Assembly (NCBI GenBank): GCA_947303805.1
Contig: CAMYZE010000003.1
Span: 186,001-250,000, forward strand
Direction of reading: 5' to 3'
DNA from: an uncultured Clostridia bacterium
Lineage (GTDB): Bacteria; Bacillota; Clostridia; Lachnospirales; Lachnospiraceae
Length of the DNA: 64,000 nucleotides
The translations under genes were made by a program, and so were the position numbers. Shown one piece after another: positions 41,073 to 50,191 of the stretch (position 1 is the stretch's first letter; each line of letters begins with the position of its first letter). A model generated the notes under the pieces. The model saw only the letters and a program-made list of their open reading frames with translations. It was not told where the DNA came from and did no database searches.

Positions 41073-41975
41073 CTATTCCTCCGTTGGAATTAAAACTCTT
41101 ATTACAGCACGAATTCCATGCTTATCATACTCAGGGCTAATAAATTTAGCATAATCTTGTGAATAATTTGTTATGTATTTATATGTTTCATCTGTTAATC
41201 CTGCAATAAGACCTTGATGATTTACAAATACTCTTGGATGATTAACTGCATTTCCTTTAAAATCTTTGTAATTTGTATATCCTCTATTCAATACCCAATA
41301 AGAATAATTACCAGTAGTTGTAAGAGATGTTGGTCCAACCCTTTTTATATACCACTGACCATCATTGGTCCCAAAATCATAGTATATATGGTTTTTATCT
41401 TTTTCATCCGCATCAATCTTACACCCCAAATAAGTCAAATGATTAAAAGAAGGAATACAAACTTTATCTTCAGCAAGTTCCTCAGCTTCTTTCATTTTTT
41501 CTTGATTTAAATTTGAATCTATGACATAAGAATTTATCCCACTTTTTTTGCTAAATATATTTTCCATATATTCTTTTTCTACTGAACTAAATGCTTTTTC
41601 ATAAAAAGTATTTACGAGCCAGTCTCTAACATTAGATTCTGCATAATTCCAAGAACCCGGTTCAGTCATACCGTTTTTTACTTTTGCAAAAGGAATGTCA
41701 TCTTTAACTACTGTGTCTGAAATCAGCGTATAACGATTAAAAGACTTGGAATCTTTTATAGATGTCCCTGTCCTATACACTTTCCATGTTATTGGTTCTT
41801 CGACTCTATCTTTTCCATATTTTGAATAATTGATCCAAGTCCCAAAAGTAATCTTATCACCATCCGATAATTTTAGAATATTTTTTACAAAATCATTTTG
41901 ATTGTTTTTAGCAAATACATAACTATTATTAAGCACTAATAAAATACATAATAAAGCACATAAAATTTTTTTCAT
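41073..41975 (-). CDS. Secreted DUF6273-like protein
   Basis: 300 residues, signal peptide (ILCALLCILLVLNNSYVFA), no zinc knuckle. DUF6273-type features: GDKITFGTWINYSKYG, EPITWKVY, SNVRDWLVNTFYEKAFSSVEK, and a C-terminal GIRAVIRVLIP strand, the usual family end. Good ribosome site (GAGGTG). It is the first gene of the pair. Function unknown. Confidence 0.75.
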   Translation of the reverse strand: MKKILCALLCILLVLNNSYVFAKNNQNDFVKNILKLSDGDKITFGTWINYSKYGKDRVEEPITWKVYRTGTSIKDSKSFNRYTLISDTVVKDDIPFAKVKNGMTEPGSWNYAESNVRDWLVNTFYEKAFSSVEKEYMENIFSKKSGINSYVIDSNLNQEKMKEAEELAEDKVCIPSFNHLTYLGCKIDADEKDKNHIYYDFGTNDGQWYIKRVGPTSLTTTGNYSYWVLNRGYTNYKDFKGNAVNHPRVFVNHQGLIAGLTDETYKYITNYSQDYAKFISPEYDKHGIRAVIRVLIPTEE

Positions 41976-42164
41976 ACCTTCACCTCATTTTTTAATTAAA
42001 TAAACCTTCATTATAATTCAAACCTAACTACAAGTTTTCTAAAAATACTGACAATGTAGAGTATATTTTACCATTTCCATGCCATTTTTTCAATAAACAC
42101 AGATCCTAAATAAATAAACTCTACACTATTACACATATATTGATAAAATACCAACTTGTACTTT

Positions 42165-43067
42165 TTACAAATCCGCCTTCACATCTCTTCTCTCAAGTTC
42201 TTCAAGTTTCCTTGCCTCTTTCTCATCCTCAGTCTCTTGAGATATTACCTGTCTCTTTTTAAATTTCAGTTCTGACGGATCATACTCTCTCATTTCTTTT
42301 TCATCGTTTTTAAGATTGACGAGCACTTTGACTTTTTGCCTTAAAGTATTGATACTTTGAACAGTCCCCTTAAGTCCATCCTTAGTAGTTACAAAATCTG
42401 AAATCTGTGGCATTGATTCATTTAATTTCTCATATGTCTCTTTCTCATTATTTAAGCAGCACATTAGTCGCCCGCAGGCACCAGAAATTTTTGCTGGATT
42501 AAGACTAACTCCTTGCTCTTTAACATTTTTTATCGACACTGACTTAAAATCAAAAAGGTATGTAGAGCAGCAATATGGTCTACCACAAGATCCGAGCCCT
42601 CCAAGAATTTTTGTCTCGTCACGAACTCCGACTTGCCTAAGCTCTATTCTTATTCTAAATATAGAGGCTAAATCCTTTACCAACTCTCTAAAATCTATCC
42701 GGTTCTCAGCAGAGAAATAAAATAACACCTTTGTAGAGTCAAATGTAAACTCACAATCAAGAAGCTTCATAGGAAGTTCGTGAGCTTTTATTCTCTCTTT
42801 GCACTTTGCATATGCATCGCCCTCTTTTTCCTTATTCTTCTTATGAGTCTCGTAGTCCTCTGGAGTTGCCTTTCTTATTATAGTTCTAAGTGGAGATTTG
42901 AGCGACTTTTCGTCAACTTCAATATCCTTTTTAACTACCTTGCCAAACTCAACTCCTCTTATGGTCTCAACTATGCAAGCATCGCCAACTTCTATAGTTT
43001 CATCATTTGGCTTAAAATAATATATTTTTCCACTTGTCCTAAATCTTATTCCCAAACATTTTTCCAT
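42165..43067 (-). CDS. ricT: PSP1-domain protein RicT (YaaT)
   Basis: In Bacillus the RicA/RicF/RicT complex stimulates RNase Y-dependent mRNA processing and development. The 300-residue protein has the PSP1 core (EFGKVVKKDIEVDE ... ENRIDFRELVKDLASIFRIR) and the Cys clusters LGSCGRPYCCSTYL and GACGRLMCC that bind Fe-S clusters in RicT. It lies 2 bases after holB, the conserved holB-ricT order. Its acidic/basic C-terminal tail is longer than average. Confidence 0.92.
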   Translation of the reverse strand: MEKCLGIRFRTSGKIYYFKPNDETIEVGDACIVETIRGVEFGKVVKKDIEVDEKSLKSPLRTIIRKATPEDYETHKKNKEKEGDAYAKCKERIKAHELPMKLLDCEFTFDSTKVLFYFSAENRIDFRELVKDLASIFRIRIELRQVGVRDETKILGGLGSCGRPYCCSTYLFDFKSVSIKNVKEQGVSLNPAKISGACGRLMCCLNNEKETYEKLNESMPQISDFVTTKDGLKGTVQSINTLRQKVKVLVNLKNDEKEMREYDPSELKFKKRQVISQETEDEKEARKLEELERRDVKADL

Positions 43068-43069
43068 AT

Positions 43070-43852
43070 TTATACCCCTAAAAAATTAAATACTGCTATT
43101 TTTTTATTTACATTATTTCTATTTACATCAGCTAGTATGTTTAAACTGTCTACAAGCTTACCCATTTCTTTTAAGTCATAGGCATTTGAAATATTTATTA
43201 TATCATCTATAATTTCTTTTAAGTACAGATTTTTTTTAGACAAAGTCATCTTGTATATCATTGCATCTCTTAAGAGATATCTATAAAATCGTATTAAATC
43301 TTTAAGACTATTGTCCTTGCCCGCAAAATTTTCTGCAAAATTCATTTTGTCACTCTCTGATGAGTACTTAGCATTTGCCAGTGCGAAAACCGCATCTTTC
43401 AAAAACTCTAGTTGCAAAATACTTTTGTAATCTATGTCTTCATTGTCTTTAATAGTGATGCATCTACTTCTTATAGTTTCTAGAAGTTTGTTGGCATTGC
43501 TAGTCACTAGAAAAAATGTGTCAAATATTGGTGGTTCTTCCAATGTCTTAAGCATTGCATTTTGTGCGGCTTCACCAAGATTTACAGAATCATAAATCAT
43601 ATATATTTTTCTATCAGAAATCTTAGGTGAAAATGCGGCAGTATCTACCACATCTCTTCTTATCGTATCTATTGGTATATTATCATCTGGAGATTCTATA
43701 TAAAATATATCTGGATGGTTCTCACTCTCTACTAATTTTGCATCTAGGCCACATGATATAGCAAACTCTTTAATACTATTTTTTATAGAAGCATAATTAT
43801 ATGTTTCTATGATATAGGCATTATATATTTTTTTATGAGGAATACTAACCAT
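43070..43852 (-). CDS. holB: DNA polymerase III delta' subunit
   Basis: Clamp-loader subunit. 260 residues with the AAA-type region around DSVNLGEAAQNAMLKTLEEPP (first part of the sensor-1 region) and the SRC motif (ETIRSRCITI). The N-terminal P-loop is absent, as is usual for delta'. I start at ATG 43852 (MVSIPHKKIYNAYI), overlapping the upstream kinase-like gene by 8 bases; the longer frame would overlap it by 56 bases. The following ricT supports the assignment. Confidence 0.88.
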   Translation of the reverse strand: MVSIPHKKIYNAYIIETYNYASIKNSIKEFAISCGLDAKLVESENHPDIFYIESPDDNIPIDTIRRDVVDTAAFSPKISDRKIYMIYDSVNLGEAAQNAMLKTLEEPPIFDTFFLVTSNANKLLETIRSRCITIKDNEDIDYKSILQLEFLKDAVFALANAKYSSESDKMNFAENFAGKDNSLKDLIRFYRYLLRDAMIYKMTLSKKNLYLKEIIDDIINISNAYDLKEMGKLVDSLNILADVNRNNVNKKIAVFNFLGV

Positions 43853-44414
43853 TTTTCCTAATATCTGCAGATACTTCCTTAAAACACTCTTCAAGCTCAT
43901 TAATATTATATCTCTTTTCTATCCGAGCTTTTTTTATGTTTTCTTCACTGAAGTCAATCTCGTCTGCCTTAAATCTCCTCTCCATCTCATCGAACTTTGG
44001 CACTTTCTGCATGTTTTCCCTTTTTATAGCTCTTTCCCTTCTTATTTCATCACTAGCTTCTATATATATAGGAAAAATCATTTCTTCTCCATAGTATTTT
44101 TTCATATTGTTGTATGACTCGAGTGTCCCTATCATTACATAATTTTTATTTTTTTCTATCTTTCCATCATCAATAGTCGCATAAAACCAGTCTCCAAAAA
44201 CCGTATGATATACTCTCTCTTCAATAACCTTCTCTTTATTGTCATCTAAAAACTTCTTATCTACAAAATAATATTCTACACCTTCACTTTCACCGTCTCT
44301 TTTAGGTCTGGTAGTGTAAATAACAACCCTATTTAATCTAAGGTCTGATGCCAATAATTTTTTATAAAGGCTATCTTTTCCAGATGCCGATTTTCCCATA
44401 ATGTAAAATATCAT
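43845..44414 (-). CDS. Guanylate-kinase-like P-loop protein
   Basis: 189 residues with P-loop GKSASGKDS (residues 7-15) and the GMP-binding-type region YTTRPKRDGESEGVEYYFV. The arrangement is that of guanylate kinase, but the sequence is divergent and it occupies the place of tmk next to holB-ricT. It could be a paralogous nucleoside monophosphate kinase or a regulatory relative. It overlaps both neighbours, so it belongs to the operon starting at 45508. Confidence 0.8.
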   Translation of the reverse strand: MIFYIMGKSASGKDSLYKKLLASDLRLNRVVIYTTRPKRDGESEGVEYYFVDKKFLDDNKEKVIEERVYHTVFGDWFYATIDDGKIEKNKNYVMIGTLESYNNMKKYYGEEMIFPIYIEASDEIRRERAIKRENMQKVPKFDEMERRFKADEIDFSEENIKKARIEKRYNINELEECFKEVSADIRKNG

Positions 44415-45508
44415 TATCTTGGTGCTTCCATTTCTACAACTTTAGGTCCAACTCCAATCTCAACTCTTTCATCTTTCACTGCACTAGTTCTTTGATTACT
44501 TATGTCTCCAGGACTTATACCTACTTGCACATTTTTTACTTCTTCGTCAGGCTTTGGCAGGTCTACTATATCAACTTCCAATTTCTTTCCTTCATCGTTT
44601 ACAATTACACTAGCTTCTGACTTAGTTGAAACCTTGAATACAATCTCACCCTCATCGTTAAGTTCTTCATTTTCTGGAAGTTTTAAGTTGACACCTTTCC
44701 AGCTCTTAGCTTTCAAAACCCTCTCTCCATCACAGTAATATACTACCTCATCAGACAAAACTATGAAACCAGTAACTCCTATACCTACAGTTTCTTTATG
44801 AATAGCATTTGGTCTCATCCGATAGAGGCGACCTGCATAATTAGTTCCTTTTCCAGCTGCAAGATAATAGATATTACTCATATATATTTTTATCATATTT
44901 GGAGATGAATACTGTTTGTCTGCTTCTGTGCCAAGATAATCTTCAAAGTCATCACTATACTGTCTATACTTTATAGGATAAAAACTTCCTGTCTTTTCAT
45001 CGTCGGCAAGCCACACAAGATATTGCGCGGATTCAATACTGCTAAATAATTCATCTTTAGCCCTTGACACATATGAGGTATCTCTCTTTATAGCTTTAAG
45101 CTTTCCATTCTCAAATGTATATACCTGACCCTCTCTCTTTAGATCTCCATTTAAACCATAGCCAGCTGTATCAAAATAAAATAGCTCGCCATTTTTTTCT
45201 ATCCACTCTTCTCTTGCAAATGTTTTATCCTCTTTTCTAAACTTAAGCCCCTTTTCATCCGTTACGAAAAATGAAGTGCCAGAATTTGCATCTGTAGTTA
45301 TGTTTAAACTATCATGTGGCTCATCTTTAAGATTAATCTTTTCTAATATCTTTATGTCCATCACCCTTATCACTACTACATAAACTGCAAGCACAGATAG
45401 AACTATGACAAAAAATGATACCAAAATTCTCACAATCGAAGATAGGTCGCTAGAACTACGACCTCTTCTGCCTTGATCATATTGATTATAAGAACTTAGT
45501 CTTTGCAT
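44414..45508 (-). CDS. Single-pass membrane protein of unknown function, first gene of the holB-ricT operon
   Basis: 364 residues: short basic cytoplasmic N terminus, one transmembrane helix (IVRILVSFFVIVLSVLAVYVV, residues ~25-45) and a large extracytoplasmic domain with repeated aromatic/glycine segments such as GELFYFDTAGYGL that recall wall-binding repeats. No catalytic motif recognised. A -10 box ends eight bases before the ATG, so the message is nearly leaderless. The last codon overlaps the next start by one base. Confidence 0.7.
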   Translation of the reverse strand: MQRLSSYNQYDQGRRGRSSSDLSSIVRILVSFFVIVLSVLAVYVVVIRVMDIKILEKINLKDEPHDSLNITTDANSGTSFFVTDEKGLKFRKEDKTFAREEWIEKNGELFYFDTAGYGLNGDLKREGQVYTFENGKLKAIKRDTSYVSRAKDELFSSIESAQYLVWLADDEKTGSFYPIKYRQYSDDFEDYLGTEADKQYSSPNMIKIYMSNIYYLAAGKGTNYAGRLYRMRPNAIHKETVGIGVTGFIVLSDEVVYYCDGERVLKAKSWKGVNLKLPENEELNDEGEIVFKVSTKSEASVIVNDEGKKLEVDIVDLPKPDEEVKNVQVGISPGDISNQRTSAVKDERVEIGVGPKVVEMEAPR

Positions 45509-45516
45509 AACATTTT

Positions 45517-45560
45517 ATTATAGCATATTATTGGCTTTTTTTCACATTTTTATGTATAAT
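45517..45560. promoter_or_regulatory. Divergent, near-leaderless promoter pair between the holB-operon and tmcAL
   Basis: Minus strand: TGCTATAAT (extended -10, box at 45517-45522), ATG 8 bases downstream, weak -35 GTGAAA. Plus strand: TTGGCT (45531-45536), 18-base spacer, TATAAT (45555-45560), ATG 6 bases downstream. Neither start codon has a ribosome site. Confidence 0.7.
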
Positions 45561-45566
45561 TGCCAT

Positions 45567-46682
45567 ATGTTAGATAATAAGAAAGTTGTGGCTTTTATAT
45601 GCGAATGTAACCCCTTTCATGCAGGGCATAAAAGGCTTATTAGTGCAGCAAAAAAGGAAGCTGACATAGTGATAGCCATTATGTCTGGAAACTTTGTACA
45701 AAGAGGTGAACCTGCAGTAAATGACAAATACGAAAGGACCAAAAAACTTTTAAATAATGGAGTGTCTCTAGTTATAGAACTTCCAGTCGAATACTCACTT
45801 TCTTCTGCAAAATATTTTGCTAGCTCATCTATAAAAATACTTGATAAACTAACTTTTGTAGATAAATTAATATTTGGTTCTAAAATAAATGATGTCAATA
45901 AACTATCTAAATTAGCAGATATAAACATAAAAAGTAAAAATAATAGCAAAGTAAAAGAGATGATGAAAAGTGGAGCAACATATTCAGCTGCTCTCTCAAC
46001 TTTGTATGGCAAAACACTTTCACCAAATGACATACTCGCAGTCGAATATATAGCAGCAATAAAAGAAATTAAAAGTAAAATTACCCCTATAAGCATAAAA
46101 CGAATAAACGATATACCAACAGCCAGCGAACTTAGAAAAAAAATAAATAAAAAAATCACTAACGATAGCTTCTCACAAGTTCTTAACTACAAATTGTTAC
46201 TTACAAAAAATAATTTACTTAATTTAGAGAATATTTATCTTATGACAAGTGATTTTCATAATGCTATCACTAAACTACCAAATCGCTATTTATCATTTGA
46301 AAAAATAGCAAAACTTCTTAAGACAAAAAATAGAACTCTTGCAAACATAAAAAGAGTTCTACTTAATATTATTCTCGGCATAGATAAAGAAGATGTTACC
46401 AATTTAAAATCCTTACCAAAGTACATAAGAATCTTGGGTGTTAAGAAAAATTTCTTGCCTTATATGCAAAATATAAAAGTTCCTTATCTCTTAAGTTTTG
46501 CGCCAAGTTCTTATAAGACACTTATAAAAAACTTCCCAAAATCACGGGAAGTTGTACAAAATAAAAATGGCAGTTTTACTCTTTCAAAATCTATATCAAA
46601 AAATATATTTGCTAGCAATCTATATAATTACTACTTTAAAAATAGAAAGTTAGAGAGCACTACTCCATCATTTTTTATTTGA
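45567..46682 (+). CDS. tmcAL: tRNA(Met) cytidine acetate ligase (YlbM family)
   Basis: Forms N4-acetylcytidine at the wobble base of elongator tRNA-Met. 371 residues from ATG 45567, opening with ICECNPFHAGHKRLI, which carries the nucleotidyltransferase HxGH motif, then MSGNFVQRGEPAV, typical of YlbM. The frame extends upstream to 45531, but that part includes the promoter. The start codon follows TATAAT by six bases with no ribosome site, suggesting a leaderless message. The 3' end overlaps the convergent gene by 15 bases and contains that gene's probable terminator. Confidence 0.92.
   Translation: MLDNKKVVAFICECNPFHAGHKRLISAAKKEADIVIAIMSGNFVQRGEPAVNDKYERTKKLLNNGVSLVIELPVEYSLSSAKYFASSSIKILDKLTFVDKLIFGSKINDVNKLSKLADINIKSKNNSKVKEMMKSGATYSAALSTLYGKTLSPNDILAVEYIAAIKEIKSKITPISIKRINDIPTASELRKKINKKITNDSFSQVLNYKLLLTKNNLLNLENIYLMTSDFHNAITKLPNRYLSFEKIAKLLKTKNRTLANIKRVLLNIILGIDKEDVTNLKSLPKYIRILGVKKNFLPYMQNIKVPYLLSFAPSSYKTLIKNFPKSREVVQNKNGSFTLSKSISKNIFASNLYNYYFKNRKLESTTPSFFI
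46525..46553 (-). terminator. Intrinsic terminator for the serC-asnA operon located inside tmcAL
   Basis: On the minus strand AACTTCCC-GTGATTTT-GGGAAGTT is followed by TTTTTAT. It lies ~115 bases after the glycosidase-like stop (46668) and entirely within the tmcAL coding region. Confidence 0.75.
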
Positions 46683-47981
46683 TGCCTCACTCACACTTGC
46701 TTTATTAAATATAACCTTATTTATATCTACATATCCATGCTCTTCAAGCACTGAATCAAGTAAATCCTTGCACCAAGCTCTATTTTCTTCATCCTTATCC
46801 ATATCTCTAAACACAGCCCAGATAAGTCTCTTCCTATTTTTAACACTAGTGAGTCCAAAATGATAGCCATCTGCTAAATCAGTTTGAGCATTATATAAAA
46901 GTGCTTTTATAAAAGGATTATCCCCAATTTTCTCCCACATATAATAAAGTCCTGCTGCTTGCACTCTTTCACCGTCATGAGATGTAAGTCCAAACTCGCT
47001 TATAATAATATTTCTCACACTATCATATTTATTCAGAAATTTCTCATCAGCCAAGAAATTGATCACTATTTCAAAATTTTTAAGTGTAATAAGATATGGT
47101 TTGTCAAACTCATCTTTTGCCTTGACATCATATCCCGCATACTTATCATCCCAAAAATATGCTGACTCAACAGGTGCTGGATAGGGATGAAGTGCTACTC
47201 CCCAGTCAACATTTTTACCAAGATATTTATTGATAAGAGTTAGTTGCTCCTTCATATTATATCTATATTTTCCTAAAACTTTATCAAATCGCCTATCTCT
47301 TGAATCATAATTAGGTATGTCCCAACCTTGGTCAAATGATATATAAATATTTGCATCGCGATTTTTCTCTTTGATTTTATCATAACAGATTTTAAATGTA
47401 TCGCAATACACTTTCGTATAGTCACTTACATTTGATGGACCATAAAAATTATAGAGTTGTGAGTTTATCTCATTGCCAATAACCCAGTTATCTACATAAG
47501 TAGAATAATCATCTACAATTCTTTCAAAATTATATCTCTGCCAATCACCATTATTTGCATGAAAATCTATCATATAAAAATAAGGTTTCTGATAATCTTT
47601 TGGCGCAGCCATTAAATCAACTCCCACTGGTGCCTTGTCATTTACAAGTATGAGAGTAACTTTAATTCCTCTCTTTTTTAATCCTTGTAAATACTGAATC
47701 AATGTGTGACCTTTACCAGAGAGAGTTACATTGATAGCTATATGACCTGCCCCTAAAGTAAATATCTCTCTTGGGTCTCCCGAAAGAAGAAAACCTTTTT
47801 TACTATTTGATGTTGTTGCGTCCTTTGGCAAAATATCATCAAGATTTACTGAATCGTTGTCAAGATTCATCTCACTAGGCCATAGAATTCTATCAGCAAA
47901 AAGTGTTGCAGGCATTATAACCTGCAACAATAATGATATTAAGAGACAATATACAATTTTTTTATAATAACAAAATGCCAT
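46668..47981 (-). CDS. Secreted glycoside-hydrolase-like protein (DUF5722 type)
   Basis: About 437 residues. Signal peptide (KKIVYCLLISLLLQVIMPATLFA) and a TIM-barrel-like body with WVIGNEINSQ, where N-E is the usual acid/base position of clan A glycosidases, and IISEFGLTS, which resembles the nucleophile strand. These features match the DUF5722 group. Substrate unknown. I start at ATG 47981, which overlaps asnA by 20 bases; no strong ribosome site is seen, so translation may be coupled. It ends the serC-serA-DUF1015-asnA operon. Confidence 0.75.
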   Translation of the reverse strand: MAFCYYKKIVYCLLISLLLQVIMPATLFADRILWPSEMNLDNDSVNLDDILPKDATTSNSKKGFLLSGDPREIFTLGAGHIAINVTLSGKGHTLIQYLQGLKKRGIKVTLILVNDKAPVGVDLMAAPKDYQKPYFYMIDFHANNGDWQRYNFERIVDDYSTYVDNWVIGNEINSQLYNFYGPSNVSDYTKVYCDTFKICYDKIKEKNRDANIYISFDQGWDIPNYDSRDRRFDKVLGKYRYNMKEQLTLINKYLGKNVDWGVALHPYPAPVESAYFWDDKYAGYDVKAKDEFDKPYLITLKNFEIVINFLADEKFLNKYDSVRNIIISEFGLTSHDGERVQAAGLYYMWEKIGDNPFIKALLYNAQTDLADGYHFGLTSVKNRKRLIWAVFRDMDKDEENRAWCKDLLDSVLEEHGYVDINKVIFNKASVSEASNKK

Positions 47982-48972
47982 TTTCGTTTGCTTTGTCTTG
48001 TATCTCCTTAGTCCAAAGCGAACAGTGAATTTCACCTATGTGTGCCTTCCTCAAAAAGAACATACATATTCTTGACTGTCCAATTCCACCACCTATAGTA
48101 TAAGGAAGTTCCTTATTTAAAATCGCCTTGTGGAAAGGCAAACTTGCTCTATCTTCGCATTTAGCTGTCTTAAGCTGACTCGCCATTGAGTTTTCATCAA
48201 CTCTTATACCCATACTTGAGAGTTCAAGTGCTATATCAAGAACTGGATAATAGACCATTATATCTCCGTTTAATTCCCAGTCATCATAATCTGGAGCTCT
48301 CCCATCATGTCTCTCTCCATTTGATAAATACTTACCTATCTGCATAATAAATACTGCGCCATGCTCTTTTGCTATAGAGTATTCTCTCTCTTTTGGAGTT
48401 TTGTCAGGATACATTTGTAAAAGTTCTTCTGAAGTTATAAAGAAAATATCTTTTGGTAATATCTCCTCTATATAATCAAACTGTATAGCCATATATTTTT
48501 CTGTCTTCTTTAATGCAGAATAGATACGCCTTACAGTTTCCTTCAAGTACTCTATATTTCTATCCGGCTTTTCTATTATCTTTTCCCAGTCCCATTGATC
48601 TACATAGATGCTATGAATATTGTCAAGGTCCTCATCTCTTCTTATTGCAACCATATCTGTATATAAACCTTCATAAGTTTTAAAACCATATCTTTTTAAT
48701 GCATATCTTTTCCATTTTGCAAGTGAATGGACAACTTCTGCAACTATATTTTTATCTTCTTTCATATCAAATGCAACTGGTCTTTCAACACCATTTAAAT
48801 TGTCATTTAATCCTGAGTTCTTATCAACAAATAGTGGCGCTGAAACTCTAAGCAAATCCAACTCATATGCGAGTGATGTCTGAAAATAATCTTTAACTGT
48901 CTTTATACCTACTTGTGTATCGTGAAGCGATAATTCCGCCTTATAATTTTTTGGTGCTATAAAACTACTCAT
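47962..48972 (-). CDS. asnA: Aspartate-ammonia ligase (asparagine synthetase A)
   Basis: ATP-dependent amidation of aspartate with ammonia. The 336-residue protein shows AsnA signatures: VSAPLFVDKNSGLNDNLNG, the KWKRYALKRYG segment, SIYVDQWDWEKII and the C-terminal GGGIGQSRICMFFLRK, the class II synthetase-like motif 3. It follows a DUF1015 gene by 12 bases in the serine operon and makes the substrate used by AsnS. Confidence 0.96.
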   Translation of the reverse strand: MSSFIAPKNYKAELSLHDTQVGIKTVKDYFQTSLAYELDLLRVSAPLFVDKNSGLNDNLNGVERPVAFDMKEDKNIVAEVVHSLAKWKRYALKRYGFKTYEGLYTDMVAIRRDEDLDNIHSIYVDQWDWEKIIEKPDRNIEYLKETVRRIYSALKKTEKYMAIQFDYIEEILPKDIFFITSEELLQMYPDKTPKEREYSIAKEHGAVFIMQIGKYLSNGERHDGRAPDYDDWELNGDIMVYYPVLDIALELSSMGIRVDENSMASQLKTAKCEDRASLPFHKAILNKELPYTIGGGIGQSRICMFFLRKAHIGEIHCSLWTKEIQDKANENGILLL

Positions 48973-48984
48973 AATTTTGTCTCC

Positions 48985-50178
48985 CTACATAATTTTTTGT
49001 GCCTCAAGATAAAATCTCTTATCTTTTGCCTCTCCCATTGAAAAACTTTTTCTACATAGTGATCCGTGTTTAATCACATCTTCAAAAAGTGTCTCATAAG
49101 AAAACTTGTCAAAGGTAATAGATATGTTTCCTTTTTTCTTTCCAAGTTCTATGCATTCTTCTTTCCCATGAATGTAATCGATTTTACAACCATAGTCATC
49201 AAGAATCTTTTGCAAATCTTGAAGTGCCGGAGGTCTATTGGGATCAACACCTGTCTTTTTAACAAAATCATTTTGATCTACATTAATCAGTAACCTGTGT
49301 ATTGGAAAGAATGCAAGTCCATCATCATGAATATTAACTAATTCTACAAGAGCATACCTTCCGCGACCAGTTTTATCATATACATCTTTTGCTGCTGCAA
49401 GAGAATGATTTCCATCTCCTACTGCATAGAGTAAACCATCTTCCGAATCATTCTTTAAATCTATAAGTACATCTACTATTTCTTCTATATCGGATTTGTC
49501 TGCAATCTTGTAGCCCTTTATATATCCGCTATCTTCCATCAAATCAAAGTCATAAAGTATATCATTCTTTGAGTCTCCTGCCATTCTAAAAAAAGTAGAA
49601 AACTTAATACTCTCAACCTTCTTAAAAAGTTTATCTTCTTTATCATTTATTAATACTAGCACATGAGGTATATCAAGGCTTGCATTTTCTCTAATCTTTT
49701 CTCTAACAACAAGTCGCTCTTTAACCGTAAGTTCTGTCGCCCTCATAAGGCTTTTTGCGCCTTTATTATAGTCATATTTTTCAAGGTCTATGGCAACTAT
49801 CAAACCTCTACGATTTACAGATTTTGCCTTTCTCTCAACAAATATGAAGCACTCACCTATATCTTCATATATTCCTTCAGATATATACTTATTCATATTA
49901 GTATTGATTTCAGCTATCTTATCATTTAATATATTTTCAAAGTTGTCTTTATTATTTGCTAGTTCTTGTTCCATATAGGCTTCTGGGTAAATGAGATTAA
50001 AAGTGGATGGTTCATCTCCTATATACTTTTTCACTCTGTCCCAGTAAGCAGGGTCTTGGGTAAATTGGTCTGCCGCAATACAAGCAAACTTAGAGAGGTT
50101 GATACCCTCTCGCGGAAATAAGATGCGTGGGATTTTCAGACCCACTTCATTTAATTTTTCTTCAAAAGTTTTGCTCAT
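48985..50178 (-). CDS. DUF1015-family protein of the serine operon
   Basis: 397 residues, cytosolic, no signal peptide. DUF1015 features: CIAADQFTQDPAYWDRVKK, YAVGDGNHSLAAAKDVYD (the conserved GNHS/H box) and FFPIHRLL. DUF1015 genes are regularly found beside serA and serC in anaerobes; a kinase or nucleotide role in serine metabolism has been proposed for related proteins, but I cannot assign a reaction. It starts 14 bases after serA. Confidence 0.88.
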   Translation of the reverse strand: MSKTFEEKLNEVGLKIPRILFPREGINLSKFACIAADQFTQDPAYWDRVKKYIGDEPSTFNLIYPEAYMEQELANNKDNFENILNDKIAEINTNMNKYISEGIYEDIGECFIFVERKAKSVNRRGLIVAIDLEKYDYNKGAKSLMRATELTVKERLVVREKIRENASLDIPHVLVLINDKEDKLFKKVESIKFSTFFRMAGDSKNDILYDFDLMEDSGYIKGYKIADKSDIEEIVDVLIDLKNDSEDGLLYAVGDGNHSLAAAKDVYDKTGRGRYALVELVNIHDDGLAFFPIHRLLINVDQNDFVKKTGVDPNRPPALQDLQKILDDYGCKIDYIHGKEECIELGKKKGNISITFDKFSYETLFEDVIKHGSLCRKSFSMGEAKDKRFYLEAQKIM

Positions 50179-50191
50179 ATATTAATATTTA

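Noticed and set aside
42055..42125. TGTAGAGT and ACTCTACA inverted arms in the gap upstream of the DUF6273-like genes
   Set aside because: The arms are 8 bases and 55 bases apart in AT-rich sequence, with no T-run or promoter alignment; chance is likely.
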